Assembly (NCBI RefSeq): GCF_019207085.1
Contig: NZ_JAATOM010000002.1
Location: 1 to 64,000 of the forward strand
Length of the DNA: 64,000 nt
DNA from: Variovorax sp. dw_308
Lineage (GTDB): Bacteria > Pseudomonadota > Gammaproteobacteria > Burkholderiales > Burkholderiaceae_C
Direction: 5' to 3'
Shown piece by piece: positions 42,747 through 53,406 of the stretch. A program made the translations under genes and the position numbers. How positions within the stretch are numbered: the first letter of the stretch is position 1; each line of letters starts with the position of its first letter. The notes under the pieces were generated by a model. It did no database searches and had not been told where the DNA came from. It worked only from the letters and a program-made list of their open reading frames with translations.

Positions 42747-43133
42747 ATGAAGCGCGCCCTTCAGTCGATCGTCCTGCTGCTGAGCCTGTTGCCGCTCGCG
42801 GTCGGCACGCTCGGCTTGCTCTTCGGTGTCGAGTTCTACATTCCCGCCGCAGCCGCATCGCCGAATCTCGACAGCCAGTTCCGCTTCATGTCCGGCTGGG
42901 ATGTGGGCCTGGCCATCATCATCTGGTGGATCGTCCCGCAAATCGAGCGTCAGACCGCCCTGTTCAGGATCGTGAGCATGGCCGTCTTCCTGGGCGGCCT
43001 CGGCCGGCTCGCCGCGTGGCACGTGACTGGCAGACCCGCGACGGCAGTGGTGCTGGTCGCGGTCATCGAGTTGCTGGTTCCCCTGCTGATTCCGTGGCAG
43101 GCCCGCATCGCGTCCGCCCACCAGACAAGCTGA
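42747..43133 (+). CDS. DUF4345 membrane protein
   Basis: A 128-residue protein with four predicted membrane helices, at about residues 7-28, 50-67, 75-92 and 100-118. Features are the SQFRFMSGWDVGLAIIIWW stretch in the second helix and a polar end. It fits the DUF4345 family of small membrane proteins of unknown role. It follows the Pat-type gene by about 50 bases on the same strand. Confidence 0.75.
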   Translation: MKRALQSIVLLLSLLPLAVGTLGLLFGVEFYIPAAAASPNLDSQFRFMSGWDVGLAIIIWWIVPQIERQTALFRIVSMAVFLGGLGRLAAWHVTGRPATAVVLVAVIELLVPLLIPWQARIASAHQTS

Positions 43134-43359
43134 GCATCCGGCACCGATTCAGTTGCCCCCATCGCGAGTTTTAACGATACCAAGTTATCGACGTAGTAAT
43201 ACTTTGCGCGTATGCTTGACGACGATCCTGCTTGTTGATCGCAAGACGCACAAATCCCGGTTTTTATTCTGTACAAGAAGACCGACGGATCAGGCGATTC
43301 TTGTGTCGGAGGCTCCTGCTGGCTCAACGTTCGACATCGACATCCTCTGCGGAGATCGT

Positions 43360-43716
43360 ATGGACCTGAGACGGGAACAACTGGCTGATGGCATCGAGAA
43401 GATCAGCCTGGTTGGGCGCATGGACAGTATCGGCGGGCACGACATCGACAACCGCTTCAAGGCGATGGTCGGGTCCCGCAAGCTTCTTGCCGTGGTGGAC
43501 ATGTCCGAGGTGTCTTTCCTGGCGTCCATCGGTATCCGCACGCTGGTGATCAATGCGCGGGCCCAGTCCTCGCGCGGCGGCGGCATGGTCCTCGCCAGCC
43601 CGCAACCCCTTGTGGCGGAGGTGCTCAAGATGGCAGGCATCGACACGATCATCCCGGTCTATCCCGATGTCGATTCCGCCTTCAGTGCGCTGATGGCCTC
43701 CTCCGAAAGCCGTTGA
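43360..43716 (+). CDS. STAS-domain anti-anti-sigma-type protein
   Basis: A 118-residue single STAS domain. The core VVDMSEVSFLASIGIRTLV contains Ser56, the position normally phosphorylated in SpoIIAA/RsbV proteins. GGAG before the ATG supports the start at 43360; 60 or more codons upstream are open but carry no domain. The next gene encodes an RsbW-like kinase (TGATG junction), and a SpoIIE phosphatase ends the cluster, which completes a partner-switching set. The AT-rich 43134-43359 upstream contains the small inverted repeat CGATA/TATCG at 43175-43190 and probably the promoter. Confidence 0.88.
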   Translation: MDLRREQLADGIEKISLVGRMDSIGGHDIDNRFKAMVGSRKLLAVVDMSEVSFLASIGIRTLVINARAQSSRGGGMVLASPQPLVAEVLKMAGIDTIIPVYPDVDSAFSALMASSESR

Positions 43717-44153
43717 TGTCATCGAACGGCGGGGAGCCGGAGGCTTCCCTGATCGTCGACAGCGAGCTGCGCGAACTCCCGCGGGTGAACGCCTGGGTGC
43801 ACGACTGGGCCGAGCGCCAGCACCTGCCGGAAAAGATTGCGCACAACCTCGATCTCTGCTCGACCGAGGTCGTCACGAACATCATGACCCATGCCTGCGG
43901 CGATGGCGCGCAACGCATCCTCCTGCGCCTGGGCTGGCAGGGCGACGAAATCGCGCTGGAAGTCGAGGATGAAGGCCACAAGTTCGATCCGCGGCAGGTC
44001 GTTGCCCCGACGCACGCCACCAGCCTGCAGGACGCACGGATCGGCGGCTGGGGCATCCCCATCGTTCGACGTTTTTCCGACGGTGTGCAGTACCGCTACG
44101 AAGACGGCCGCAATTGCCTGACGCTCCTGTTCCGGCCGACGGCGCCGCCCTGA
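43716..44153 (+). CDS. RsbW/SpoIIAB-like ATP-binding serine kinase
   Basis: A 145-residue HATPase_c_2 (GHKL) protein. N-box: EVVTNIMTHAC; G1 box: VEDEGHKFDP; G2 box: GGWGIPIVRRFSD. In this family the protein phosphorylates a STAS partner and binds a target when the STAS protein is phosphorylated. The ATG at 43716 shares a base with the stop of the STAS gene. No sigma factor gene is next to it, so the target may be something other than a sigma factor. A gap of about 85 bases separates it from the coiled-coil gene. Confidence 0.85.
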   Translation: MSSNGGEPEASLIVDSELRELPRVNAWVHDWAERQHLPEKIAHNLDLCSTEVVTNIMTHACGDGAQRILLRLGWQGDEIALEVEDEGHKFDPRQVVAPTHATSLQDARIGGWGIPIVRRFSDGVQYRYEDGRNCLTLLFRPTAPP

Positions 44154-44237
44154 CAAGCCCCCGACCACGCCATTTGCCTTTGCATCGCGGCGCCGGCGTC
44201 TCCGGCGTAACCAGTCAACCACCCCAGGAGTTTCCCA

Positions 44238-44858
44238 ATGGCACAAGCAGGCAAACCAATACCGACCATCGACGTGCAGACCGCCATGGCGGCGCAGGCA
44301 GCGATGGGCGGCCAGACCAATGGCAACGGCAGCGAGACATCCGGCGTCGACAAGATGCGCGAGCTGCTGTTCGGCAACCAGATGCAGGACTACGACAAGC
44401 GCTTCTCCATCATGGAAGAGCGCTTTCAACTGCGGCTTCGCGACATGGAAGCGGAGTCGTCGCGCAGCCTGAGCAATCTGGAATCCACGATCAAGAAGCA
44501 GCTCGAATCGGTCGCTGGCCAGTTCCGCGAGGAAAAGGACTTGCGTGCCGATGCCGACAAGGAGCTGGAACGCAGCCTGCGCGACCACACCCAGGCATTG
44601 GAAAAGCGCCTCGCCCAGTTGTCCGACCAGCTCGCGCGCCACGAGCGCGACTTCACCGACCGCCTGGGCCATGAGGTGCAGGGCCTGCGCGACGAGATGC
44701 GCAAGCGCCAGGACGACTCCCGCGCCACCATGGAGCGCATGTTCTCCGAGCTCAGCAACGTCAAGACCGATCGCAACCTGCTCGCCGGGCTGTTCGTCGA
44801 GATTGCCAAATGCCTGAACCAGGACGTGTCGCCGAAGGGCGCCAACGGCGGCGGTTGA
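44238..44858 (+). CDS. Coiled-coil protein with a motif shared with the next gene
   Basis: A 206-residue protein, no signal peptide. Residues about 50-175 are charged heptad-like (IMEERFQLRLRDMEAESS, LEKRLAQLSDQLARHERDF), strongly coiled-coil. The C-terminal end DRNLLAGLFVEIAKCLNQDV closely matches the N-terminal RRLAGLLLELARCVNPDI of the following roadblock/OmpA protein. This suggests a shared binding motif. CCAGGAG precedes the ATG. It sits between the partner-switch pair and the roadblock/OmpA gene. No family name is known to me. Confidence 0.7.
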   Translation: MAQAGKPIPTIDVQTAMAAQAAMGGQTNGNGSETSGVDKMRELLFGNQMQDYDKRFSIMEERFQLRLRDMEAESSRSLSNLESTIKKQLESVAGQFREEKDLRADADKELERSLRDHTQALEKRLAQLSDQLARHERDFTDRLGHEVQGLRDEMRKRQDDSRATMERMFSELSNVKTDRNLLAGLFVEIAKCLNQDVSPKGANGGG

Positions 44859-44925
44859 TCGACACCGCGCGTCCGCCGCTTGAGTCGATGTGGCCCATGC
44901 GGTCGGACGCAGGGGCGGCCACGCC

Positions 44926-46791
44926 GTGAACGCACGCCTGTCGCTTGCCGCGACGAGCGCGTACCGCAGCGAGGCCGAGCAGGACCAGAGCCGCCGCCTC
45001 GCCGGGCTGTTGCTGGAATTGGCGCGCTGCGTCAATCCGGACATCGCGATCGAACTCCCGCCAGCGCGGCTGGAGGACGATCCGCGCATGGATGCGCTGC
45101 GCGACGTCCTGATGGAGCGCGAGAAGGCGGCGCTGGCTCGGCTGCAACAGAAGTTCGACGATCCACGCGAGTTTGCCGATGCGGTCGGCTCGGTGCTTCC
45201 GGCCGCGTTCACGCTGGCGGCCTCGCGCAGCGACCACCTCGGCCAGGTCATTGCACCCACGGTTGAGCGCGCAACCCAGGCGTCGATCCGCAAGAACCCG
45301 CGCACCATGGTCGACATCCTGTACCCGGTGATGGGGCCGGCCATTCGCAAGGCCATCGCCGAGACCCTCGACGGCTCGCTGCAATCGCTCAACCAGGCGC
45401 TCAAGTACAGCCTGTCGTGGCGCGGGCTCACGTGGCGCATCGAGGCCATGCGCAGCGGCACGACCTTCGGCGACGTGGTGCTCAAGCACACGGCGGTGTA
45501 CCGGGTCGACCACATCTTCATGATCCATCGCAAGACGGGCCTGCTGATATCGCATGTGTCCCGCGACGATGCGACGACGCAAGACCCGCAACTGGTGTCG
45601 GCGATGCTCTCCGCCATCCAGGATTTCGTGCGCGATTCGTTCGACGAATCCGCGAGTGGCGGCACCAACAGCGGCGGCATCGACACCCTGCGCCTGGGCG
45701 ACTTGCTGCTGTGGATCGAGGAAGGACCATCGGCCTTCCTGGCCGCGGTGGTGCACGGCAATCCACCGCCTTCGTTGCGGATTCGGCTGCGCGAGTCGCT
45801 GGCCGCGGTGCACGAGGAATGGCGTGCGCCTCTGGAGGAATTCGAAGGCGACACCGAAGGCCTCGAAGCGGCGGGGGAACGGCTGCGGCCCTGCCTCATC
45901 TCGCAGGACGCCGAGCATCACAGGAAGTTCTCGCCGCTGCTCTGGATCATTCCATTGGCGCTGCTGATCGCGCTTGGCTATTGGCTCACGCTGCGCGTCA
46001 TCGAAAGCCGGCGCGTGGACAGCTATGTCGAGTCGTTGCAGGCACAACCCGGCATCGTCGTGACGAATGCCGACCGCCGCGGCGGCAAGTGGCTGGTGTC
46101 CGGCCTGCGCGACCCGCTGGCGGCACAGCCTGAAGACCTGCTCGCAAAGACCAAGCTGGACCCGACCCGCGTCATCGGCCGCTGGGAGCCCTACCAGGCG
46201 CTGCATCCGGCCATCATCCTCAAGCGCATGCAGGCGACCCTGAACCCGCCGGCCACGGTCACGCTGACGCAGGATGCCAGCGGCGTGCGCGCCAGCGGCA
46301 CGGCGCCCCAATACTGGATGGACAAGGCGCGCGCCTTCCTGCTCACACTGCCCGCTGGCGCGCCAAAGATCGACCTGAGCGCGCTCCAGGACGTCCAGGA
46401 CCCGGACTACCTGCGCCTGCACGACGCCATCGAGGCGCGGCTCATCCACTTCGAGAACAACGTGGCGCGCCCCTCGGCCAGCCAGGAGGAGACGCTCGAC
46501 GGCGCCGCGGCGGAAATGCGCGAGCTGATCCAGGTGTCGCGCACCCACGGCTTCCCGGTGAAGGTGAACATCGTCGGCCACGCCGACGCCACCGGCAAGG
46601 AAAACTCCAATCTCGCCCTCAGCCTGGGCCGCGCCGAAGTCGTGCGCTCCATGCTGCGGGCCCGCGGTGTCGATCCGCTCATGCTCGCCGTCCGTGGCGC
46701 CGGTCCGCTGGAGCCATTGAAGCCCGGCGCCAGCGTGGACGAGTTGTCGATGAACCGGCGTGTGTCTTTCGTCGTCAGCACTGGCGAATAG
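44926..46791 (+). CDS. Roadblock-like/OmpA single-span membrane protein
   Basis: A 621-residue protein. Cytoplasmic part, residues 1-334; within it about 188-300 (VYRVDHIFMIHRKTGLLISHV through DTLRLGDLLLWIEEGPSAF) looks like a roadblock/LC7-type fold. One helix follows at about 335-356 with positive charges on its inner side. A BON-like segment (about 365-410) comes next. The last about 150 residues are an OmpA peptidoglycan-binding domain (GHADATGKENSNLALSLGRA). The GTG at 44926, with AGGGG upstream, is preferred to the GTG at 44890. The next gene is a Ras-like GTPase, for which the roadblock part may act as a GAP or partner, as MglB does for MglA. The fold call is by eye. Confidence 0.8.
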   Translation: MNARLSLAATSAYRSEAEQDQSRRLAGLLLELARCVNPDIAIELPPARLEDDPRMDALRDVLMEREKAALARLQQKFDDPREFADAVGSVLPAAFTLAASRSDHLGQVIAPTVERATQASIRKNPRTMVDILYPVMGPAIRKAIAETLDGSLQSLNQALKYSLSWRGLTWRIEAMRSGTTFGDVVLKHTAVYRVDHIFMIHRKTGLLISHVSRDDATTQDPQLVSAMLSAIQDFVRDSFDESASGGTNSGGIDTLRLGDLLLWIEEGPSAFLAAVVHGNPPPSLRIRLRESLAAVHEEWRAPLEEFEGDTEGLEAAGERLRPCLISQDAEHHRKFSPLLWIIPLALLIALGYWLTLRVIESRRVDSYVESLQAQPGIVVTNADRRGGKWLVSGLRDPLAAQPEDLLAKTKLDPTRVIGRWEPYQALHPAIILKRMQATLNPPATVTLTQDASGVRASGTAPQYWMDKARAFLLTLPAGAPKIDLSALQDVQDPDYLRLHDAIEARLIHFENNVARPSASQEETLDGAAAEMRELIQVSRTHGFPVKVNIVGHADATGKENSNLALSLGRAEVVRSMLRARGVDPLMLAVRGAGPLEPLKPGASVDELSMNRRVSFVVSTGE

Positions 46792-46807
46792 GAATAAACG
46801 AGTCCCG

Positions 46808-47302
46808 ATGCTTCAGAAAAAAATCTGCCTCCTGGGCGCTTTCGGCGTGGGCAAGACCAGCCTCGTGCGCCGCTACGTCGACACCATCTTCTCGGATGCC
46901 TACCTCACCACCGTCGGCGTGAAGATCGACAAGAAAGTGATGACGGTTGGCTCCGAGCAGATGGCCTTGATCCTCTGGGACATCGCCGGCGAGGACGCGG
47001 TCGCGGCCGTGCGGGTGAGCTACCTGCGCGGCGCCGCCGGCTACCTGCTGGTGATCGACGGCACGCGGCCTGAGACGCTGGACACCGCCGCGTCGATCCA
47101 GTCGCGCATCACTGCCGAGATCGGCGCTGTGCCCTTCCTCGCCCTGCTCAACAAGGCCGACCTGGTGGAGGACTGGGCCCTCGCGCCGGAGCGGGTCGAG
47201 CAACTGGAGGCGGCAGGCTGGACCTTCAGGCGCACCAGCGCCAAGACCGGCGACAGCGTCGAGGCGGCGTTCGAGGAATTGGCGACACGCCTGGCGAAGT
47301 AG
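46808..47302 (+). CDS. Ras-like small GTPase (Rup/MglA-type superfamily)
   Basis: A 164-residue GTPase. G1 GAFGVGKTS (residues 10-18), G2 Thr35 in TTVGVK, G3 DIAG (58-61), G4 NKAD (115-118), G5 SAK (144-146). The residue after G3, equivalent to Ras Gln61, is Glu62. No membrane anchor or extension is present. Eukaryotic-type Ras-like GTPases are rare in bacteria; MglA and the uncharacterised Rup groups are known. It lies between the roadblock/OmpA gene and the SpoIIE phosphatase gene, six bases before the latter. It likely cycles under control of the roadblock domain. Confidence 0.88.
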   Translation: MLQKKICLLGAFGVGKTSLVRRYVDTIFSDAYLTTVGVKIDKKVMTVGSEQMALILWDIAGEDAVAAVRVSYLRGAAGYLLVIDGTRPETLDTAASIQSRITAEIGAVPFLALLNKADLVEDWALAPERVEQLEAAGWTFRRTSAKTGDSVEAAFEELATRLAK

Positions 47303-47307
47303 CCCCC

Positions 47308-48528
47308 ATGCTGGACCTCCCCGCGCGGATCTCCGACTCGTTGTTGCTGCTGATCGATGCGCAGCGCATGCTCGCGCACCTGGTCGTCGACGACACGCAG
47401 AACCTCGTGCAGGCCGGCGGCCACCTGGAGCACTACGGGCTGTCGGACCTCGAATTCGGCGTACCCGCGGGCGACCAGATCCCTTTGCTCGAAGGCATGC
47501 TGCCGCTGGTGGAAACACCCTTCCTGATCCGCTCCATGGCCATGCCCAGCGGGCGCGTGGCGGACATCCACTTCTTCGCGGACGACGGCGACGGCACTGT
47601 GTGGGTTCTGCTGCTCGACGTGACGGCCGAGTGGGAGGAAACGCGGCTGGTGCAGCAGAAGGCCTACGACATGACCTTGCTGAGCCAGCGCGAGGCGAGG
47701 CTCATCTCGCAGCTCGAAGCGGCCAACCAGGAGCTGACGCGCGCCCACAGCGACCTGGCCGCGTCCCGCGAAGCCTTGCAGCTCACCCACGACCGCCTGC
47801 AACTGGAACTGCGCGACGCAGAGCGCTATGTCCGCGCCGTGCTGCCTGACCCGCTGTCGGAACCCTTCACGGTCGACTGGCGCTTCGTGCCTTCGACCGA
47901 ACTGGGCGGCGACTCCTTCGGCTACCACTGGGTCGACAGCGAGCACCTGGCGATCTACCTCATCGACGTCTGCGGCCATGGCGTGGGCTCTGCCCTGCTG
48001 TCGGTAGCAGTCGCCGACACGCTGCGCTCCGAGGCGCTGCAGAAGACCGACTTCCGCAGCCCGGCTGCCGTGCTCACCGCGCTCAACCAGGCCTATCAGA
48101 TGGAGCGGCACGGCGAGTTGTTCAGCACCGTCTGGTACGGCGTCTATCACCGCGCAACGGGTGCGCTCCGCTACGGATCCGCAGGCCATCCGCCGGCCAT
48201 CGCAGTGAGCGGGTCTGGCGATGCGACAGGGGAAGCCCGGCCTTTGCAGGCTTCAGGTGCCTGCATCGGCATCTCACCGGCTGCGCGCTTCACGGAACAG
48301 CAATGCGTATTGCAGTCCCCTGCCCGCCTGTTCGTCTTCAGCGACGGCGCCTACGAGATCACGCGGCCGGATGGGTCGATGCTGGCGTTCTCCGAATTCA
48401 CCGAGATCCTCACGCGTCCGGTCAGCAACGGGAAGTCGGAACTGGACGGGCTGCTGGACTTTGCGCGGGAGGCGCATGGGCCAGGGGCGTTGGAGGACGA
48501 CTTCACCATCATCAAGTTGGCGTTGTGA
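47308..48528 (+). CDS. SpoIIE-family PP2C phosphatase
   Basis: A 406-residue protein. N-terminal region about 1-115 is PAS-like, then a coiled coil (about 125-180, [19 protein letters not shown]), then the SpoIIE/PP2C domain (about 190-405). Metal-binding motifs: [23 protein letters not shown] and EDDFT. It would dephosphorylate the STAS protein encoded at 43360. It ends the operon, 47 bases from the convergent icd gene. The PAS-like part could sense a signal or bind the GTPase. Confidence 0.88.
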   Translation: MLDLPARISDSLLLLIDAQRMLAHLVVDDTQNLVQAGGHLEHYGLSDLEFGVPAGDQIPLLEGMLPLVETPFLIRSMAMPSGRVADIHFFADDGDGTVWVLLLDVTAEWEETRLVQQKAYDMTLLSQREARLISQLEAANQELTRAHSDLAASREALQLTHDRLQLELRDAERYVRAVLPDPLSEPFTVDWRFVPSTELGGDSFGYHWVDSEHLAIYLIDVCGHGVGSALLSVAVADTLRSEALQKTDFRSPAAVLTALNQAYQMERHGELFSTVWYGVYHRATGALRYGSAGHPPAIAVSGSGDATGEARPLQASGACIGISPAARFTEQQCVLQSPARLFVFSDGAYEITRPDGSMLAFSEFTEILTRPVSNGKSELDGLLDFAREAHGPGALEDDFTIIKLAL

Positions 48529-48575
48529 AGTCGGGGAGCGCGGCCAAACGCTGAAGCGCGGGCCGCGCACAGGCG

Positions 48576-50813
<2,238 letters not shown>

Positions 50814-51012
50814 TGTGGGCCTCAGGGTACGTTGAACAGGCGTGGATCGGGAATTGGGTGCGCGTATTGTCCACGGGCTTCGCCGGCACGTTCATGCGTC
50901 CGATCAAGATCCCGTCGGCAAGGCAGTTCCTATCCATCGGCGCATCCGACAACGCTTGTCAAGGCGTGGAAAAGAGGCGCAAAGTTCGCATCCCAACAAC
51001 AGGAGACAAAGC

Positions 51013-52203
51013 ATGAATGAGTTTGATCGCGTCCTCCAGGATGCCGTGTCGCGCAAGGACCTGCCCTTCGTGGTCGCGACGCTGGGCAACAGCGACGGCG
51101 TGTTGTGGAGCGGCGCCGCCGGCGACGCCAGCCCGGGCCATCCCGCGACCATCGACACGGTGTTCCGGATCTTCTCGATGACCAAGGCTGTGGGCAGCAC
51201 CGCCGCCATGATCCTGATGGACCGCGGCAAGCTCAGCCCGGACGCCACGGTCGAGAGCATCCTGCCGGAGTTCGCCGAGATGAAGGTGCTCGAATCGGTG
51301 GGCCCGGACGGCCCGGTGTTTCGTGCACCCAGGACCCAGGCCACGGTGCGCCACCTGGCCACGCACACGTCGGGGCTGGCCTACGAGTTCTGGAATGCCA
51401 ATGTCGCGAAGTACATGGAGGCGACGCAGTTTCCGTCGATCCTGTCGGGCCTCAGGCAGTCGCTGAAATATCCGCTGCAGTTCGACCCCGGCACGCAATG
51501 GGACTACGGCATCGGCATCGACTGGTTGGGCCAGGTGGTCGAGAAGGTGGATGGCCGGCCGGTCGACCAGTTCGTTCGCGAGGAGATCCTGGAGCCGCTG
51601 GGCATGCGCGACACGCGCTTCGAGCCGGACCCGGCCTGGGGCAGCCGGCTCGCGGGCGTGAAGATCCGTGGGGCCGATGGCGAGTTCGCCGACTTCGACA
51701 TCGCGCCGCCGCCCAAGCCCGAGTTCTACGGCATGGGCCATGCGCTGTATTCGACGGCGCCGGACTACCTGCGCTTCCTGCGCATGTACCTCAACGGCGG
51801 GGAACTGGACGGCAGGCGCATCCTGCGCCGCGAAACCATCGACAACCTGCTGCAGAACCAGATCGGCTCGGTGCAAATCCCGATCCTGAAGTCGGCCAAC
51901 CCCGCAGTCACGGCGGACGTGGAGTTGTTCCCCGGCCTGAAGAAGTCGCACAGCATGGCCTTCATGCGTGTCGACGAAGATGTGCCGGGCGCCCGCTCCG
52001 CCGGCTCCCAGACCTGGGCCGGCGTGCTGAACACGCATTTCTGGTTCGACCGGAGCGCCGACCTGGCGGGCTTGATCATGACGCAGGCACTGCCCTTCGC
52101 CGACCCGCGCTTCATGCAGACCTACGCGGCCTTCGAGCAGGCCGCTTATGCGAAGGAAGCTGCGAAGGAGCCCGCGAAGGAACTCAGCCGATCAGCTTCT
52201 TGA
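51013..52203 (+). CDS. Class-C beta-lactamase-like serine hydrolase
   Basis: A 396-residue protein with no signal peptide, so cytoplasmic. The Ser-x-x-Lys motif is FSMTK (Ser55, Lys58), and Tyr in WDYGIGID may be the general base. The family contains esterases such as EstB, beta-lactamases and DD-peptidases; the cytoplasmic location favours an esterase. A ribosome-binding site AGGAGACAAAG supports the ATG. Its 3' end overlaps the 3' end of the phasin gene by 20 bases on opposite strands. Confidence 0.85.
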   Translation: MNEFDRVLQDAVSRKDLPFVVATLGNSDGVLWSGAAGDASPGHPATIDTVFRIFSMTKAVGSTAAMILMDRGKLSPDATVESILPEFAEMKVLESVGPDGPVFRAPRTQATVRHLATHTSGLAYEFWNANVAKYMEATQFPSILSGLRQSLKYPLQFDPGTQWDYGIGIDWLGQVVEKVDGRPVDQFVREEILEPLGMRDTRFEPDPAWGSRLAGVKIRGADGEFADFDIAPPPKPEFYGMGHALYSTAPDYLRFLRMYLNGGELDGRRILRRETIDNLLQNQIGSVQIPILKSANPAVTADVELFPGLKKSHSMAFMRVDEDVPGARSAGSQTWAGVLNTHFWFDRSADLAGLIMTQALPFADPRFMQTYAAFEQAAYAKEAAKEPAKELSRSAS

Positions 52204-52588
52204 TTTCGGCCATGTGCTCGTTGGCCCGCTCGGTGATGTGGGCCATCGCGGCCGATTGCGAGTCGCGCGCCATCTCGGCGAGTTCCTTCATGTCGGCCAG
52301 CGTCTTCTCGATGGCCTGGCGCACCAGTTCGCCCTGCTTGGCCGGGTCCAGCCCGGCGGCGACGGCGCTCTTGGCATGTTCCTGCACGCCCTGCACGGCC
52401 TGCTGAAGCATCTCGGTCTGCTTCTGCACCATCGCCTGCATGGACTCGAAGGCCGACTTGTTGGCCGCGACCAACGCCTCGACATCCTTGCGCCGTCCCT
52501 CGACGAGGGAAGACATGTCCACGCCCGGCAGTTTGAACTGCTCGAACATCTTGGTCAAATCGCCAAAGGGGTTCACTGGGTCGGCCAT
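52184..52588 (-). CDS. Short phasin-family protein
   Basis: A 134-residue almost fully helical protein rich in Ala, Met and Gln (AANKSAFESMQAMVQKQTEM, ERANEHMAEIKKLIG). The pattern is that of phasins, which coat polyhydroxyalkanoate granules, though it is shorter than the common 180-residue type and no PHA synthase is nearby. The ATG at 52588 has GGAGAGA upstream. It converges on the serine hydrolase gene with a 20-base overlap. Confidence 0.7.
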   Translation of the reverse strand: MADPVNPFGDLTKMFEQFKLPGVDMSSLVEGRRKDVEALVAANKSAFESMQAMVQKQTEMLQQAVQGVQEHAKSAVAAGLDPAKQGELVRQAIEKTLADMKELAEMARDSQSAAMAHITERANEHMAEIKKLIG

Positions 52589-52718
52589 AACTGTCTCTCC
52601 TGTGTGGGGTGCGCGGCGCGGAAATCGCGGCAGCGGCGCGGATCATTGCACATCAGGTGGTCGTTGCGGCGACAGCCGCGCATAATCGCGCCCCCACATG
52701 AGACGAACGGGTGCTGCC

Positions 52719-53183
52719 ATGGAACAGCTCGATCAGGCGAAGGTAGTCGCGGTGCTCAACCGCATCCTGGAAGACGAACTGGCCGGCGTGGTGCGCTACA
52801 CGCACTATTCCTTCCTGGTGTTCGGCTTCGGGCGCATACCCATCGTGTCCTGGTTGCGCAGCCAGGCCGACGAATCCTTGCTGCATGCCCAGCAGGTCGG
52901 CGAATGGATCACCACGCTGGGCGCCTATCCCTCGCTCGCGATCGGCTCCCTGCTCGACTCGCACCAGACCGACATCGGCGCCATGCTGCGCGAATCGCTG
53001 GAGGCCGAGAGCCGCACTCTGCAGCTCTACCGCGACTTGCTCGGCGTGGTGGAAGGCCGCTCCGTTGCGCTGGAAGAGTTCGCGCGGCAGATGGTGCAGG
53101 TCGAGGAACTGCATGCCGCGGACGTCGACAAGATGCTGCGCAAGCCGGGCGACTTGGCCAGCTTCTCGTCGGCCTCTCGCTGA
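52719..53183 (+). CDS. Ferritin-like (bacterioferritin-type) protein
   Basis: A 154-residue four-helix protein. EDELAGVVRYTHYSFLVFG in helix A and DESLLHAQQVGEWITTLG in helix B carry the Glu/His ferroxidase ligands, and EAESRTLQLYRDLL in helix C and VQVEELHAADVDKML in helix D complete the site. Iron storage or oxidation of iron is likely. The ATG at 52719 is preferred; one at 52698 would add seven codons. A peroxiredoxin gene follows about 220 bases later, which fits an oxidative/iron stress grouping. Confidence 0.75.
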   Translation: MEQLDQAKVVAVLNRILEDELAGVVRYTHYSFLVFGFGRIPIVSWLRSQADESLLHAQQVGEWITTLGAYPSLAIGSLLDSHQTDIGAMLRESLEAESRTLQLYRDLLGVVEGRSVALEEFARQMVQVEELHAADVDKMLRKPGDLASFSSASR

Positions 53184-53295
53184 ACATCCATCCCGCTGCG
53201 GTTCGCGCCCTCGCCGCGGCTTGTTCCGCGCCTGCCGGGTGCCCGAATGCCCGCCCGCGGGGCGGATGACCCCGCTTGTTTCCGCCTGCGGAAAG

Positions 53296-53315
53296 TGGTG
53301 TACTTTGGTGTACTT
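53296..53315 (+). repeat. Tandem decamer TGGTGTACTT x2 upstream of peroxiredoxin
   Basis: Two perfect direct copies of a 10-base unit, the length of one helical turn, about 90 bases before the peroxiredoxin ATG. Could be a paired binding site for a regulator. No other copies were seen. Confidence 0.5.
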
Positions 53316-53406
53316 CTTTGCGGACCAGGCGATGGCGAATTGCTGAATGCCCGGATCCGCACAGCCGGCAAAACGTGTCTCCTCGACCTCTGCCCAAGGA
53401 ACTTGA

